Below are positions 14,778 through 23,676 of a DNA stretch of 46,028 nucleotides, in pieces. The stretch's first letter is position 1. Each line of letters starts with the position of its first letter. Under the pieces are notes generated by a model that saw nothing but the letters and a program-made list of their open reading frames with translations, searched no databases and was not told the origin of the DNA. The stretch spans positions 1 to 46,028 of the forward strand of contig JAPOVK010000026.1 in the NCBI GenBank assembly GCA_026708185.1, read 5' to 3'. The stretch comes from Gammaproteobacteria bacterium (GTDB lineage: Bacteria; Pseudomonadota; Gammaproteobacteria; Pseudomonadales; Azotimanducaceae). The position numbers and the translations under genes are program-made.

Positions 14778-16655
14778 GTGCGCGGCGCGGCTTGGTCTCT
14801 CGCCGCAGGCCTCGTCGCGGGGGCTGCCGCAGCGGATGATGCCGACGGCCAAGCGGGCGGGATTGCCTATGCCCACGGCACGTCGTACCTCGAGCCGCTG
14901 AAGTACGAGGCTGGATTCGCGCACTTCGACTACGTGGACCCCAACGCGCCGAAGGGCGGAATGGTACGGGCTGCAGATAGGGGCACGTACGACAGCTTCA
15001 ACGGCATTCTCGACCGCGGCCGCGTCGCCCGCGGCTTCGAGCGGCTCGGCGAGTGGGCGGTGAACTACGACCGCCTGCTGGAACAGTCGATCGACGAGCC
15101 GGCGAGCTACTACGGTCGCCTAGCGTCCGGCGTATGGGTGGCAGACGACTACCGCGAGTTCGCGTTCAAGATTCGCGACGGGGCGTATTGGCACGACGGC
15201 ACGCCGCTGACCGCGGCGGACGTGGTGTTCACGTTCGAGACGTTGCGCGAGAAAGCCGCTGTCGGCGTTCGCTCGGCGTTGCTGGAACTCGGTACGATCA
15301 AGCGGATCAGCGACGACGAGGTGCTGTTCACGACCAAGCCGAACGCGTCGGGCAACCCGGATCTCGTGTTCGCGATTGGTTCGTACTCCATCCTACCCAA
15401 GCACTACTGGGAGACGCGGGACATCAGCAAGACCACGGTCGAGCCACCGCTCGGCAGCGGTCCGTACCGCATCGGCGAGTACATGTTCGGCCGTTGGATC
15501 ATCCACGAACGGGTGGAGGACTACTGGGGAGCCGATCTTCCCGTGAACCAGGGCCGGTACAACTTCGACCGCCTCAAGATCGACTACTTCAAGGACGAGT
15601 CGGTGATGCTCGAGTCGCAGAAGGGCGACGTCATCGACATCCGCACGGAGACCGTCTCCAAGAACTGGATGACCGGCTACGACTTCCCAGCCGTGCACGA
15701 CGGCTACTTCAAGAGGGAGCTTTTGGAACTCGCCCGGCCGTGGGGGTTGTGGGCGCCGGTCATGTGGAACCTCGACGTGCCGAAGTTCCAGGACATACGC
15801 GTCCGCGAGGCGCTGTGGCTGCTCTCGGAGTTCCGGGCGACGAACCGTATCCTGATGTACGGGTTCTACAACTATGCGAAGAGCTACTTCTACAACTCGC
15901 GGATGGCGTCGGACGGACTGCCGTCCGAGCGGGAGCTTGCGCTCCTCGAGCCGTGGCGTGGCCAGATTCCGGATCGCGCCTTCACCGAGCCGTGGGTGGG
16001 CAACGAGACGGACGGCTACGGTTTCGACCGGGACAACGTCAAGCGTGCGGTGGAACTCTTCCGCCAAGCGGGATGGGAGATCCGCGACGGGGTGATGGTG
16101 AACGTCGAAACGGGCGAGCCGTTCACCGTCGAGTTCGTCTTCGGCTCGCCGTTCGGCTTGCGCCAGGAGACCCCGCTGATGAACATGATGAACCGGGTCG
16201 GCATCGCCACGACGGCCCGGAATCTCGAAGTGTCGAACTGGCTGTATCGCATGCGCAGCGGCAAGTTCGAAGGCGGCCAGATGTCCTTCGTACCCGGATT
16301 CGTGCCCGGGATCATGCTGCGCAACCGGCTGAGCACAGCCGCGGCGGACTCACCGGGCGGCCAGAACTGGGGACGGATTCGCTCTCCTGCCATCGACGCC
16401 ATGATCGACCACGTCATGGCCGCGCGGACCCCCGAAGACTTCTACGCGGCCACGCGCGCCCTGGACCGCATCCTGCTGTGGAGCTTCTACTACATCCCTG
16501 GCCTTGGGTCGCCTGGATACCGCCTGGTCTACTGGGACCGTTTCGGTCGCCCCGAGCAGCCCCCGCTACAGCGGCCCGCGTGGTTCGACACGTGGTGGTG
16601 GGACGACGAAAGAGCCGAGCGCGTTCGTCGCGGGTTGGCCACGCTGGGAGATTGA
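14778..16655 (+). CDS. Peptide ABC transporter substrate-binding protein (YejA-like, SBP family 5)
   Basis: A 625-residue periplasmic binding protein. After a short signal peptide (to about AAAADDA) it has LKYEAGFAHFDYVDPNAPKGG, typical of YejA-type oligopeptide binding proteins, then SBP_bac_5 landmarks GAYWHDGTPLTAADVVFTFE, ILPKHYW, LGSGPYRIGEY and PVMWNLDVPKFQDIRVREAL. It would deliver peptides to an inner-membrane ABC permease, but no permease or ATPase gene lies beside it, so it is an orphan here. GTG 14778 starts 9 bases after the VOC gene stop. Confidence 0.9.
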   Translation: MRGAAWSLAAGLVAGAAAADDADGQAGGIAYAHGTSYLEPLKYEAGFAHFDYVDPNAPKGGMVRAADRGTYDSFNGILDRGRVARGFERLGEWAVNYDRLLEQSIDEPASYYGRLASGVWVADDYREFAFKIRDGAYWHDGTPLTAADVVFTFETLREKAAVGVRSALLELGTIKRISDDEVLFTTKPNASGNPDLVFAIGSYSILPKHYWETRDISKTTVEPPLGSGPYRIGEYMFGRWIIHERVEDYWGADLPVNQGRYNFDRLKIDYFKDESVMLESQKGDVIDIRTETVSKNWMTGYDFPAVHDGYFKRELLELARPWGLWAPVMWNLDVPKFQDIRVREALWLLSEFRATNRILMYGFYNYAKSYFYNSRMASDGLPSERELALLEPWRGQIPDRAFTEPWVGNETDGYGFDRDNVKRAVELFRQAGWEIRDGVMVNVETGEPFTVEFVFGSPFGLRQETPLMNMMNRVGIATTARNLEVSNWLYRMRSGKFEGGQMSFVPGFVPGIMLRNRLSTAAADSPGGQNWGRIRSPAIDAMIDHVMAARTPEDFYAATRALDRILLWSFYYIPGLGSPGYRLVYWDRFGRPEQPPLQRPAWFDTWWWDDERAERVRRGLATLGD

Positions 16656-16663
16656 ACGAAACG

Positions 16664-16819
16664 TCAAAGGCGTTGTTCGTCGAGAATCGCCTGCAGAAGT
16701 TGGTTTTGCTCTTCGAGTCGCGTCACCGCGAAGTACAGCGGGTACAGGCCGATCGTGACGATCGTCAAAAGCACGAAGATCAGAAAGCTCGCTAGGCGAG
16801 CGGGAAAGCTGCGTTCCAT
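16664..16819 (-). CDS. Small single-pass membrane protein, 51 residues
   Basis: ATG 16819 to TGA 16664, convergent with the binding-protein gene (8 bases between stops). The N-terminal half is one membrane span (about residues 9-31, with IFVLLTIVTIGLYPLYF) and the remainder is a charged helix (RLEEQNQLLQAILDEQRL) that could form a coiled coil. AGGA lies about nine bases before the ATG. No family recognised. Confidence 0.5.
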   Translation of the reverse strand: MERSFPARLASFLIFVLLTIVTIGLYPLYFAVTRLEEQNQLLQAILDEQRL

Positions 16820-16875
16820 CCGTTCGAATCCTTAAAGTGAGGTGCCCTGAGCGTAGCGACTCAGGTCGCAGCCTC

Positions 16876-17790
16876 CTACCCCTCCAACTCCTCGATTCGC
16901 CGCGGATAGGTGTCCTTCAGCAGGCGGGACAGCGACCGGTCGGCCAGTAGGCGTCCGCCCGTTTGGCAGGTAGCGCAGTAGTTCGTCTCGTTCTCCGGGC
17001 GAACGATGCGTTGCACGGGTGCGCCGCAGACCGGGCAAGGCGCCCGGTACTTGCCATGTACTGCCATCTCGGGATGGAAAGCTGTCACCTTGCTGCCGCC
17101 TTGGCCGGGAAACTTGCCCTCGGCCTCGACGCGCAGCCGGGCCGTCCACTCGGACAGCACGTCACGACACGCGGCGAACAGGCCGCGGGCCTCGTCTTCG
17201 GACATGTGGCGCCCTTGCTTGAACGGAGACATGTGGGCCCGAAACAGGATCTCGTCGCTGTAGGCGTTGCCGATCCCGGCGAATACGCGCTGATCGGTCA
17301 GGGCCCTCTTGACGGTATGCGGCGTCTCGCGCAACCGGGTGTAGAAGGCCTCGAAGTCGATCTCGAATACCTCTAGGCCGCCGGGGTTCAGCGCGCCGAG
17401 AGCCGCGTCGCCGTGGACGAGCTTGAGCGACGCGCGCCTCTTCTTGCTCGCTTCCGTGAAGATCAGGCTGCCGGTCTCGAAGTCGAACGCAGCGAGCCCG
17501 TTGCGCTTCGGCACCGCCTGGGGCGGCGCATTCGGCTTGGCATCGTGCCAGCGCAGACGTCCGGCGATCATCAGGTGGATGACCACGAAATAGCTGTCGG
17601 CGAGCGCGAGCACGAGTTGCTTGGCCAATCGGCGCACAGCGATGACCTCGCGCCCGGCGATCTCGTCTACGCCCGGCGTCACGGAGCGCAGCAGGAACGG
17701 GCTGGTGAGCCGGATGCCAGTCAATCGATCACCCTTGACACGTCGCTCGATGTGCTCGACGTAGACGGTCAGGTCGGGGTATTCAGGCAC
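16876..17790 (-). CDS. Fpg/Nei-family DNA glycosylase
   Basis: A 304-residue base-excision repair enzyme. It keeps the catalytic N terminus (MPEYPD: Pro2 and Glu3 after Met removal act as nucleophile and acid), the central helix-two-turn-helix region (RVFAGIGNAYSDEILFRAHMSPF), and a C-terminal zinc finger, CPVCG...CATCQTGGRLLADRSLSRLL, ending with the DNA-binding Arg. The N terminus differs from the MPELPE of classical MutM, so it belongs to a side branch and the damage specificity is uncertain. Its start overlaps the MATE gene stop by 8 bases. Confidence 0.88.
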   Translation of the reverse strand: MPEYPDLTVYVEHIERRVKGDRLTGIRLTSPFLLRSVTPGVDEIAGREVIAVRRLAKQLVLALADSYFVVIHLMIAGRLRWHDAKPNAPPQAVPKRNGLAAFDFETGSLIFTEASKKRRASLKLVHGDAALGALNPGGLEVFEIDFEAFYTRLRETPHTVKRALTDQRVFAGIGNAYSDEILFRAHMSPFKQGRHMSEDEARGLFAACRDVLSEWTARLRVEAEGKFPGQGGSKVTAFHPEMAVHGKYRAPCPVCGAPVQRIVRPENETNYCATCQTGGRLLADRSLSRLLKDTYPRRIEELEG

Positions 17791-19213
17791 GGCGGGCCGC
17801 CCCCACGGTTTGCGGCCGAGGGCCTTCTCCCGCCGCGACCGGCTCCACGATCACGGTCTTCCACCTCCCGGACATGAAACGCGCGATCAGCATCGCGCCC
17901 TTGACCAGGAACTCGACGATCATGGCGGCGTATACCCAGACGACGGGCCACTCCAGGTAGGTGAAGACGGCCGCGAGCAGGCATCGGGCGCCGATGAGCC
18001 CGACCATCGTCGCGATGAGCGGGAAGCGCGTGTCGCCAGCGCCGCGCAAGGCACCGCCGATGGCGAACTCGATGGCGAGGAGCGGCGTCATCGACGCCAT
18101 GATGTAGGCCATCTTGACGGTGAGGTCGATGGTCTCCGGCTCGTCGCCGAGAAAGAACGTCGCCAGTTCGCGGGCGTAGATCACTACGGCGAGACCGATC
18201 GCACCCATCGAGGCGGTGGCGTAGGCCGCCGACCGCCAGCCGCTGCGCACGGCGCCGTCGGGGTCGTGGGCCCCGAGGTGTTGGCCCGCGAGGGTCGAGC
18301 CCGCGATCGAAAACCCGAACCCGACCACGAAGCACACCATGAGCAGACTTGAGCCCACGTTGTAGGCCGCGAAGGCGACCGTGCCGTAGAAGTGGCCGAT
18401 CAACATCAGGAAGACGAAATACCCGCATTGGAAGACGATCACCTCGACCCCGGCGGGATAGCCTATGTTCAAAAGCCGTTCGAAGCGTTCGCGGCGGAAC
18501 CACGAGCTTGCGACGTACTTGAGCCGAAACCCCTGCCCGAGCCAGATCGCGATCATCACCGCGCCGCCGATGGAGAACGAAATGCCGCCGGCCACGGCCG
18601 CGCCGGCGACCCCCATCTGCGGGAATCCGTAGTGCCCGAAGACGAAAACGTAGAGAAGCGGGATGTTGATGACGTTCACCCCGGCGCCGATCCACAGCGG
18701 CGACCAGGCGTCGCCGGCGGCACGCAGTGCCGCGCCAAGGATGAAGTTGACGGCGAAGGCCAGGTTGAACAGGGACATCCAGCGGATGTTCGAAGCCGCG
18801 AGTTCGGTCGTGTGGGTGTCGAGTCCGAAGATCGACGCCACGGGACCGGCGGCGAGGATGCCCGGCACGGTGACGGCCAGCGCGAACACGCCCCCGGCGG
18901 CAAGGCTTGCCATGGTGACCCGGCTCGCCTCGGTCCGGTCGTCCCCGCCCCAGGCACGCGCGACGAGCGCGGTGGTACCGGCGCTGACGGCCATCAGCAC
19001 GGCCTGCAAGGCGAAGAAGACCCGCTGCCCGACACCGATGGCGGCGAGGGCCTCCGGGCCGAGCGTGCCGACGAACCTCAACTGCACGATGGCCACCGCC
19101 GAGTACAGCAGGTTGGCGAGAATCGACGGGAAGGCCAGAGCGAAAAGGCTCGGCGGCTGTCGAGCGTCCGCACCCGCACGCGGCGCAGCCCCGCTGGTTT
19201 CTTCTGCTACCAT
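17783..19213 (-). CDS. MATE family multidrug/Na+ antiporter
   Basis: A 476-residue inner-membrane protein with twelve hydrophobic spans in two homologous halves, the MATE plan. Recognisable stretches are FPSILANLLYSAVAIVQLRF, ALVARAWG and NIGYPAGVEVIVFQCGYFVF, opening the second half, and GGALRGAGDTRFPL, the usual C-half signature. It probably exports cationic or polyaromatic compounds using Na+ or H+. ATG 19213 is chosen over GTG 19231 because AAAGG lies six bases upstream. It is divergent from the crotonase gene (46 bp) and overlaps fpg. Confidence 0.92.
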   Translation of the reverse strand: MVAEETSGAAPRAGADARQPPSLFALAFPSILANLLYSAVAIVQLRFVGTLGPEALAAIGVGQRVFFALQAVLMAVSAGTTALVARAWGGDDRTEASRVTMASLAAGGVFALAVTVPGILAAGPVASIFGLDTHTTELAASNIRWMSLFNLAFAVNFILGAALRAAGDAWSPLWIGAGVNVINIPLLYVFVFGHYGFPQMGVAGAAVAGGISFSIGGAVMIAIWLGQGFRLKYVASSWFRRERFERLLNIGYPAGVEVIVFQCGYFVFLMLIGHFYGTVAFAAYNVGSSLLMVCFVVGFGFSIAGSTLAGQHLGAHDPDGAVRSGWRSAAYATASMGAIGLAVVIYARELATFFLGDEPETIDLTVKMAYIMASMTPLLAIEFAIGGALRGAGDTRFPLIATMVGLIGARCLLAAVFTYLEWPVVWVYAAMIVEFLVKGAMLIARFMSGRWKTVIVEPVAAGEGPRPQTVGAARRA

Positions 19214-19259
19214 GCCGTGCCTTTGACTCACGCCCCTTAGGGTCTACGGGAGGGATGCC

Positions 19260-20063
19260 ATGTCGGGCGGTTTCGCCGACATCAACGTAAGCTTGTCCGG
19301 TCACGTGGCGACGGTCGAAATCGATCGACCGCCGCACAATTTCTTCGACCGCGACCTCATCGCGCAAATCGCCGACGCATACAACGACTTGGACGAGAAC
19401 CCGGACTGCCGGGCCATTGTACTGGCGTCAAACGGGAGGTCGTTCTGCGCGGGCGCCAACTTCGGCACGGGCCAGGACGATGCGTCCGGCAACGCGGAGT
19501 TTACAGAGGAAGGATTCAAGAACACCACCGGCTTGTTGTACCGCGAGGGCGTGCGCCTGTTCGGCGCGAAAAAGCCGGTGGTGGCCGCGGTGCAAGGGGC
19601 CGCCATCGGTGGCGGGCTGGGCTTGGCGCTGACCGCGGACTTCCGCGTCGCGGCACCGCAGGCGCGGTTCGCCGCCAACTTCGCCAAGCTTGGCATTCAC
19701 CCGGGGTTCGGGCTCACCGTGACGCTGCCGCGGCTGATCGGTCAGCAGGCGGCCAACACCATGTTCCTGACGGGTCGACGCGTACCCGGCGAACAGGCGG
19801 TCGAACTCGGCCTTGCCGATCAGCTCGTTGACTTGGACGATGTGCGCGATGCCGCGACGGCACTGGCGGCGGAGATCGCAGAGAACGCGCCCCTGGCTAT
19901 TCTCTCGGTACGCGCAACGATGCGTCAGGGCCTGGCGGACGCGGTCGTCGCCGCAACGGATCACGAACTCGCGGAACAGCAGTGGCTCCGGGCCACGGAG
20001 GACGCCGAGGAAGGCATCCGCGCCGTAGCGGAGCGACGCCCCGGCAACTTCAACGGGAGGTAG
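19260..20063 (+). CDS. Crotonase (enoyl-CoA hydratase/isomerase family), atypical active site
   Basis: A 267-residue crotonase-fold protein. The oxyanion-hole segments are present (SFCAGANF; VQGAAIGGGLGLALTADFRVA). Aligned with rat mitochondrial enoyl-CoA hydratase, Glu144 is Gly121 and Glu164 is Phe141 (FAANFAKLGIHPGFG), so ordinary hydratase chemistry is unlikely; an isomerase, hydrolase or decarboxylase-type reaction is possible. GGGAGGG precedes ATG 19260 at five bases. It is first in a tight operon with the LLM oxidoreductase (4-base gap) and SDR. Confidence 0.9.
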   Translation: MSGGFADINVSLSGHVATVEIDRPPHNFFDRDLIAQIADAYNDLDENPDCRAIVLASNGRSFCAGANFGTGQDDASGNAEFTEEGFKNTTGLLYREGVRLFGAKKPVVAAVQGAAIGGGLGLALTADFRVAAPQARFAANFAKLGIHPGFGLTVTLPRLIGQQAANTMFLTGRRVPGEQAVELGLADQLVDLDDVRDAATALAAEIAENAPLAILSVRATMRQGLADAVVAATDHELAEQQWLRATEDAEEGIRAVAERRPGNFNGR

Positions 20064-20067
20064 CACG

Positions 20068-20940
20068 ATGGACCTAAGCACCTCCGGCGTCTGGTTCTTC
20101 ACGGATCGCTTGACGGCCCCCGTTGCGGCACAGGCCACCAAGCGCATCGAGGCTCTCGGCTACTCGGCCTTGTGGATTCCCGAAACCATGGGGCGTAATC
20201 CGTTCGCCCACGCCGCATGGCTCCTCGCGAACACCCAGCGTCTCGTGGTCGCGACCGGGATTGCCAACATCTACCACCGTGAACCCGGTGTCACCGTGCA
20301 GGCGCAGAAGACGCTCGCCGAGCAGTCGGACAACCGGTTCCTGCTGGGTCTTGGCGTCTCGCACAAGCCCTTGGTGGAAGGTTTGCGAGGACTCACTTAC
20401 GGCAAACCCGTTGCCACCATGAGGGACTACCTCGCGAAGATGGCCGCTTCACCCTACTCGAGCATCGAGCCGAGCGAGCGTCCGCCAGTCGTGATCGCCG
20501 CTTTGGGGCCGAAGATGCTGGAACTCTCACGCGACGAGACGGACGGCGCCCACCCCTACTTCAGCTCGCCGGACCACACGCGGATGGCACGCGAGATTCT
20601 CGGCCCGGACAAGTGGCTGTGCGTCGAGCAGAAAGTCGTCATGGAAACCGACCCGGCCAAGGCGCGCAGCCTGGCCCGCGCCACGGCCAAAACCTACCAG
20701 GCGCTACCCAACTACCGGAACAACTGGCTGCGCATGGGATTGACCCGCGCCGACATCGAGGGGCAAGGCAGCGACGCCTTCATCGATGCGACGTTCGCTT
20801 GGGGCGATGCCGATGCCATCAAGGCGCGCATCGCAGAGCACTACGACGCGGGCGCAAGCCACGTCTGCATTCAGCCGGTCAACCGCGACGGCAACTTCGG
20901 CGAAGTCGATTGGGCAACCTTGGAGGCCTTGAAGCCATGA
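20068..20940 (+). CDS. Luciferase-like (LLM) oxidoreductase, TIGR03620-type
   Basis: A 290-residue TIM-barrel flavin- or F420-dependent oxidoreductase of the bacterial luciferase superfamily. Family strings are GYSALWIPETMGRNPF, LLANTQRLVVATGIANIYHREP, FLLGLGVSHKPLVEGLRG and PVVIAALGPKMLELS. I associate this arrangement with the TIGR03620 group, for which coenzyme F420 is proposed; no F420 synthesis gene is in the window. GGGAGG sits six bases before ATG 20068. Its stop overlaps the SDR start (ATGA), so the two are coupled. Confidence 0.87.
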   Translation: MDLSTSGVWFFTDRLTAPVAAQATKRIEALGYSALWIPETMGRNPFAHAAWLLANTQRLVVATGIANIYHREPGVTVQAQKTLAEQSDNRFLLGLGVSHKPLVEGLRGLTYGKPVATMRDYLAKMAASPYSSIEPSERPPVVIAALGPKMLELSRDETDGAHPYFSSPDHTRMAREILGPDKWLCVEQKVVMETDPAKARSLARATAKTYQALPNYRNNWLRMGLTRADIEGQGSDAFIDATFAWGDADAIKARIAEHYDAGASHVCIQPVNRDGNFGEVDWATLEALKP

Positions 20941-21605
20941 GCGATTTCACGGGCAAGCGCGTACTGGTCACCGGCGCCGCGGGCGTAGCGGGTCGAGCTG
21001 TGGCGACTGCGTTCCAAGCCGCCGGCGCCACGGTCACCGGCGTCGACATCGTCGAGGACGATGCGCCATGGCGGACGCTGATCGCCGACCTGATCGACCC
21101 GTACGGCGCGCGCACGGCGGTGGCGGAGGCCGGCGTGATCGACGTGCTCGCCAACATCGCCGGGGGATTCACGATGGGCGACGACATCGTCGGCACATCG
21201 GACGACACCTGGGACTTCATGATGAACCTGAACGCGCGCACGGCGCTCAACATGTGCCGGGCGGCCGTGCCGGGCATGGTCGACAACGGCGGGGGCAAGA
21301 TCGTCAACATCGGTGCCCGCGGGGGCTTGCGCGGTGCCGCGGCGATGGGCGCCTACATCGCATCCAAGAGCGTCGTCATCCGTCTCACCGAGACGCTCGC
21401 CGACGAACTCAAGCACAAAGGCATCAACGTCAACTGCATTCTGCCGAGCATCATCGACACCCCCCGCAACCGCGCTGACATGCCCAAGGCGAAGTTCGAT
21501 CACTGGGTGTCGCCGCAGGCCATCGCCGACGTCGTGCTGTTTCTGGCGTCACCGGCAGCGGACGCGATCCACGGCGCTGCGATTCCGGTGGAAGGGTTGT
21601 CTTGA
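20937..21605 (+). CDS. Short-chain dehydrogenase/reductase (SDR)
   Basis: A 222-residue NAD(P)-dependent oxidoreductase. The nucleotide-binding turn is LVTGAAGVAGRAVA, the NAG equivalent is NIAGG, and the catalytic YxxxK is YIASK. The usual catalytic Ser, 13 residues before the Tyr, is Ala here (IGARGG), a substitution seen in some SDR subfamilies. It is the last gene of the crotonase-LLM-SDR operon, starting at the ATGA overlap. Substrate unknown, presumably related to the CoA thioester or ketone handled by its partners. Confidence 0.9.
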   Translation: MSDFTGKRVLVTGAAGVAGRAVATAFQAAGATVTGVDIVEDDAPWRTLIADLIDPYGARTAVAEAGVIDVLANIAGGFTMGDDIVGTSDDTWDFMMNLNARTALNMCRAAVPGMVDNGGGKIVNIGARGGLRGAAAMGAYIASKSVVIRLTETLADELKHKGINVNCILPSIIDTPRNRADMPKAKFDHWVSPQAIADVVLFLASPAADAIHGAAIPVEGLS

Positions 21606-21700
21606 GGCCACGCCACGCGAGACAGCCCGAGGGCTGATTTCGGACGCTCAGGGGCTTGAGGTGCGCCGAAGCCTATACGGTTTGATGAGGGGTGCGGCGA

Positions 21701-21731
21701 TTGACGGCCAATTCGCCCATTTGTGTACGAT
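21701..21731 (+). promoter_or_regulatory. Candidate promoter for the DUF3883 gene
   Basis: TTGACG (21701-21706) and TACGAT (21726-21731) are spaced 19 bp. The -10 ends six bases before ATG 21738, so the transcript would start at or near the start codon and be leaderless. No Shine-Dalgarno site precedes the ATG, in agreement. Confidence 0.35.
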
Positions 21732-21737
21732 GTGCCC

Positions 21738-22589
21738 ATGCCATCGCGCCATTGGAGCCGAGAGGAGGTCGAAGCAACGGTTCAGGACTACCTGGACATG
21801 CTGTCTCTTCAGTCACGCGGCGAGTCTTACACGAAGAAAGATCACAACCGGCGACTGCGGGCGAAACTGGACAATCGCTCTAGCGGGGCGGTTGAGTACA
21901 AGCACGCGAACATCAGCGCGATCTTGGAGTCGATGGGGCTCCCGTATATCTCCGGGTACAAGCCGCGTCGGAACGTCCAAGGGCTCCTGCGGGAGGTGGT
22001 CGAGGCGCTAGCGCCGTCCCTGCCGAGGCGGCTGACGGCGGACATTGCCACTCCGCAACGGTCGGTCGCCCTCAATGACGTATTGGGAATCCTCGTACCG
22101 CCGCCAGACCGCAACCTCGTCGTTCGCGACGAGGCTCGCGATGTGGAAGGTAACTACGACGTGACTGGGGGCTCGGCGGCGCGGTTCGACTACGTGCGGC
22201 AAGAAGCTCTGAACCAGTCCATCGGCGATGCGGGCGAGGAACTCGTCCTGTCGTATGAGAAAGCTCGTCTCCGGTACGCGGGGAGGGACCACCTAGCGGG
22301 CAACATCGAGCATGTAGCCAAGACGCAAGGCGACCATGTCGGCTATGACATTCGGTCCTACGACGAAACGGGCCGCGACCGGTTCGTGGAAGTCAAGACA
22401 ACGCGCCATGGCCGGCGGACGCCTTTCTACATCAGTGCCAACGAGTTGCGGTTCGCCAGGGCCAACGCCGACGCCTACCATCTGTATCGGGTCTTCGACT
22501 ACCGCAAGTATCCGAAGCTCTTTACTTTGCCGGGCGACGTCGCAGCGCATGTTCGGTTAAACCCGGTGAGCTACCGCGCACGGTTCTGA
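21738..22589 (+). CDS. DUF3883 domain protein, nuclease-like
   Basis: A 283-residue protein. The N-terminal part (W-x-REEVEATVQDYLDML, YTKKDHNRRLRAKLDNRSSGAVEYKHANISAILESMG) is the conserved leader found on many DUF3883 proteins. The C-terminal domain (about 160-270) has IGDAGEELVLSYE, then GYDIRSYDETGRDRFVEVKTTR, a D...ExK arrangement like PD-(D/E)XK nucleases, and FYISANELRFARANADAYHLYRVFDY. DUF3883 occurs in restriction and other defence proteins, but this gene stands alone with no methylase or helicase nearby. ATG 21738 preferred over GTG 21723. Confidence 0.85.
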   Translation: MPSRHWSREEVEATVQDYLDMLSLQSRGESYTKKDHNRRLRAKLDNRSSGAVEYKHANISAILESMGLPYISGYKPRRNVQGLLREVVEALAPSLPRRLTADIATPQRSVALNDVLGILVPPPDRNLVVRDEARDVEGNYDVTGGSAARFDYVRQEALNQSIGDAGEELVLSYEKARLRYAGRDHLAGNIEHVAKTQGDHVGYDIRSYDETGRDRFVEVKTTRHGRRTPFYISANELRFARANADAYHLYRVFDYRKYPKLFTLPGDVAAHVRLNPVSYRARF

Positions 22590-22643
22590 GCGCTTCCTGA
22601 CCGTCCAATTCACAGCAGGGCATGGCTATCGACCGCCGTCACT

Positions 22644-22705
22644 GGGTGCGCGGCCTCCCGGCCCGCAGTTTTGCAACGAATGCCGGTTGGGGCCCCCGCG
22701 CACCC
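22644..22705. terminator. Long-stem inverted repeat between convergent genes
   Basis: GGGTGCGCGG (22644-22653) and CCGCGCACCC (22696-22705) are perfect 10-bp inverse copies enclosing 42 bases that include a second small palindrome (GGCCTCCCGGCC) and a short T run. The element lies between the convergent DUF3883 and flavin reductase stops and may serve both as a terminator. Confidence 0.5.
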
Positions 22706-22707
22706 GG

Positions 22708-23178
22708 CTAGACGTACTCTCCTCGAAAATACAGCAAGGGCCGGGCTTCCGGCCGAAGAATCTCGAAGCCCTGCACGCTGCCGACCACGATCGTGTGATC
22801 GCCGGCGTCGTGTTCCGCATCGACCGCGCACTCCACGTACGCGAGGGCACCGTCGAGAATGGGCGCGCCCGTGGCCTGCGTCGTCCAGCCCATCTCAGCC
22901 GCTTGGCCAGCTTGGGCGAAGACGTCGCTGATGGCCTGCTGGTCGGCGGCCAGCATGTTCACGGCGAAGCAGCCCAGCGAGCGGATCCGCGGCCAACTCG
23001 TGCTGGTCTTGGCGGGACAGACGGCGATGAGGGGCGGCTCGAGCGACAACGAGACGAAGGACTGGGCTGCGAATCCGACGAGGTCGCCGCCGTCGTTGCC
23101 GGTGACGATGGCGACGCCGGTGCAGAACTGGCCCATCGTGTCGCGATAGGCGCGGCTGTCGAAGTCGGTCTCGTCCAT
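22708..23178 (-). CDS. Flavin reductase domain protein
   Basis: A 156-residue FMN-binding split-barrel protein of the flavin reductase family, which supplies reduced flavin to monooxygenases. Family strings: YRDTMGQFCTGVAIVTG, GFAAQSFVSLSLEPPLIAVCPAK, FAVNMLAADQ and a C-terminal DHTIVVGSVQGFEI with LLYFRGEY. It overlaps the end of the DinB gene by one base (TGATG). It could serve the LLM oxidoreductase encoded 2 kb away, but that is only inference. Confidence 0.9.
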   Translation of the reverse strand: MDETDFDSRAYRDTMGQFCTGVAIVTGNDGGDLVGFAAQSFVSLSLEPPLIAVCPAKTSTSWPRIRSLGCFAVNMLAADQQAISDVFAQAGQAAEMGWTTQATGAPILDGALAYVECAVDAEHDAGDHTIVVGSVQGFEILRPEARPLLYFRGEYV

Positions 23179-23606
23179 CAGCCGCAGACGGCCCACGGGC
23201 AGGACGACGGCAGCGGTTTCTCCAAGCCGCACATCAGCCGGATGATCTGGCCCTCGTGCATGACCTCGTGCTCGGCGACTTCCGCGAGCAGCTTGTCGCG
23301 TTCCGGCGTCCAATCGCTGACAGCGTTGATTGCATCGAGCAGGTCGCGGCCTGACCGGGCAAGCTTGTCGCGGAGCTCGTCTTGCTCGAGCTTCTCGACG
23401 GACGAACTCCAGCCGCTCATCTCGCCGGCAGCGATGGCCTTCACGTAGCTCTCGCGCGTGCCGACGATGCACCACAGGTGTAGGCCGAGCGAGCGACTGT
23501 GCGGCACCGCGAGTTCCGCCGCTAGCGTGCTGTCGCCCACTTGTTCGATGAGGTCGTCGTAGAAACCGATCCGCTTGGTGAGGTTGTCGACGATGGTTTC
23601 GCGCAT
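23178..23606 (-). CDS. DinB-family metalloprotein
   Basis: A 142-residue four-helix-bundle protein of the DinB/YfiT type. The three likely metal-binding histidines are in LGLHLWCIVGTRESY and EHEVMHEGQIIRLM. DinB members often act as metal-dependent thiol transferases, but some are uncharacterised, and no substrate can be inferred. It is translationally coupled to the flavin reductase. Start ATG 23606. Confidence 0.85.
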   Translation of the reverse strand: MRETIVDNLTKRIGFYDDLIEQVGDSTLAAELAVPHSRSLGLHLWCIVGTRESYVKAIAAGEMSGWSSSVEKLEQDELRDKLARSGRDLLDAINAVSDWTPERDKLLAEVAEHEVMHEGQIIRLMCGLEKPLPSSCPWAVCG

Positions 23607-23676
23607 GGGGCCTTAAGAGTCGGCGCAAAGCGGGCGAGTATGTGCCGCGCGTTCTTCGCGAGTCAACGCGGCGGCG

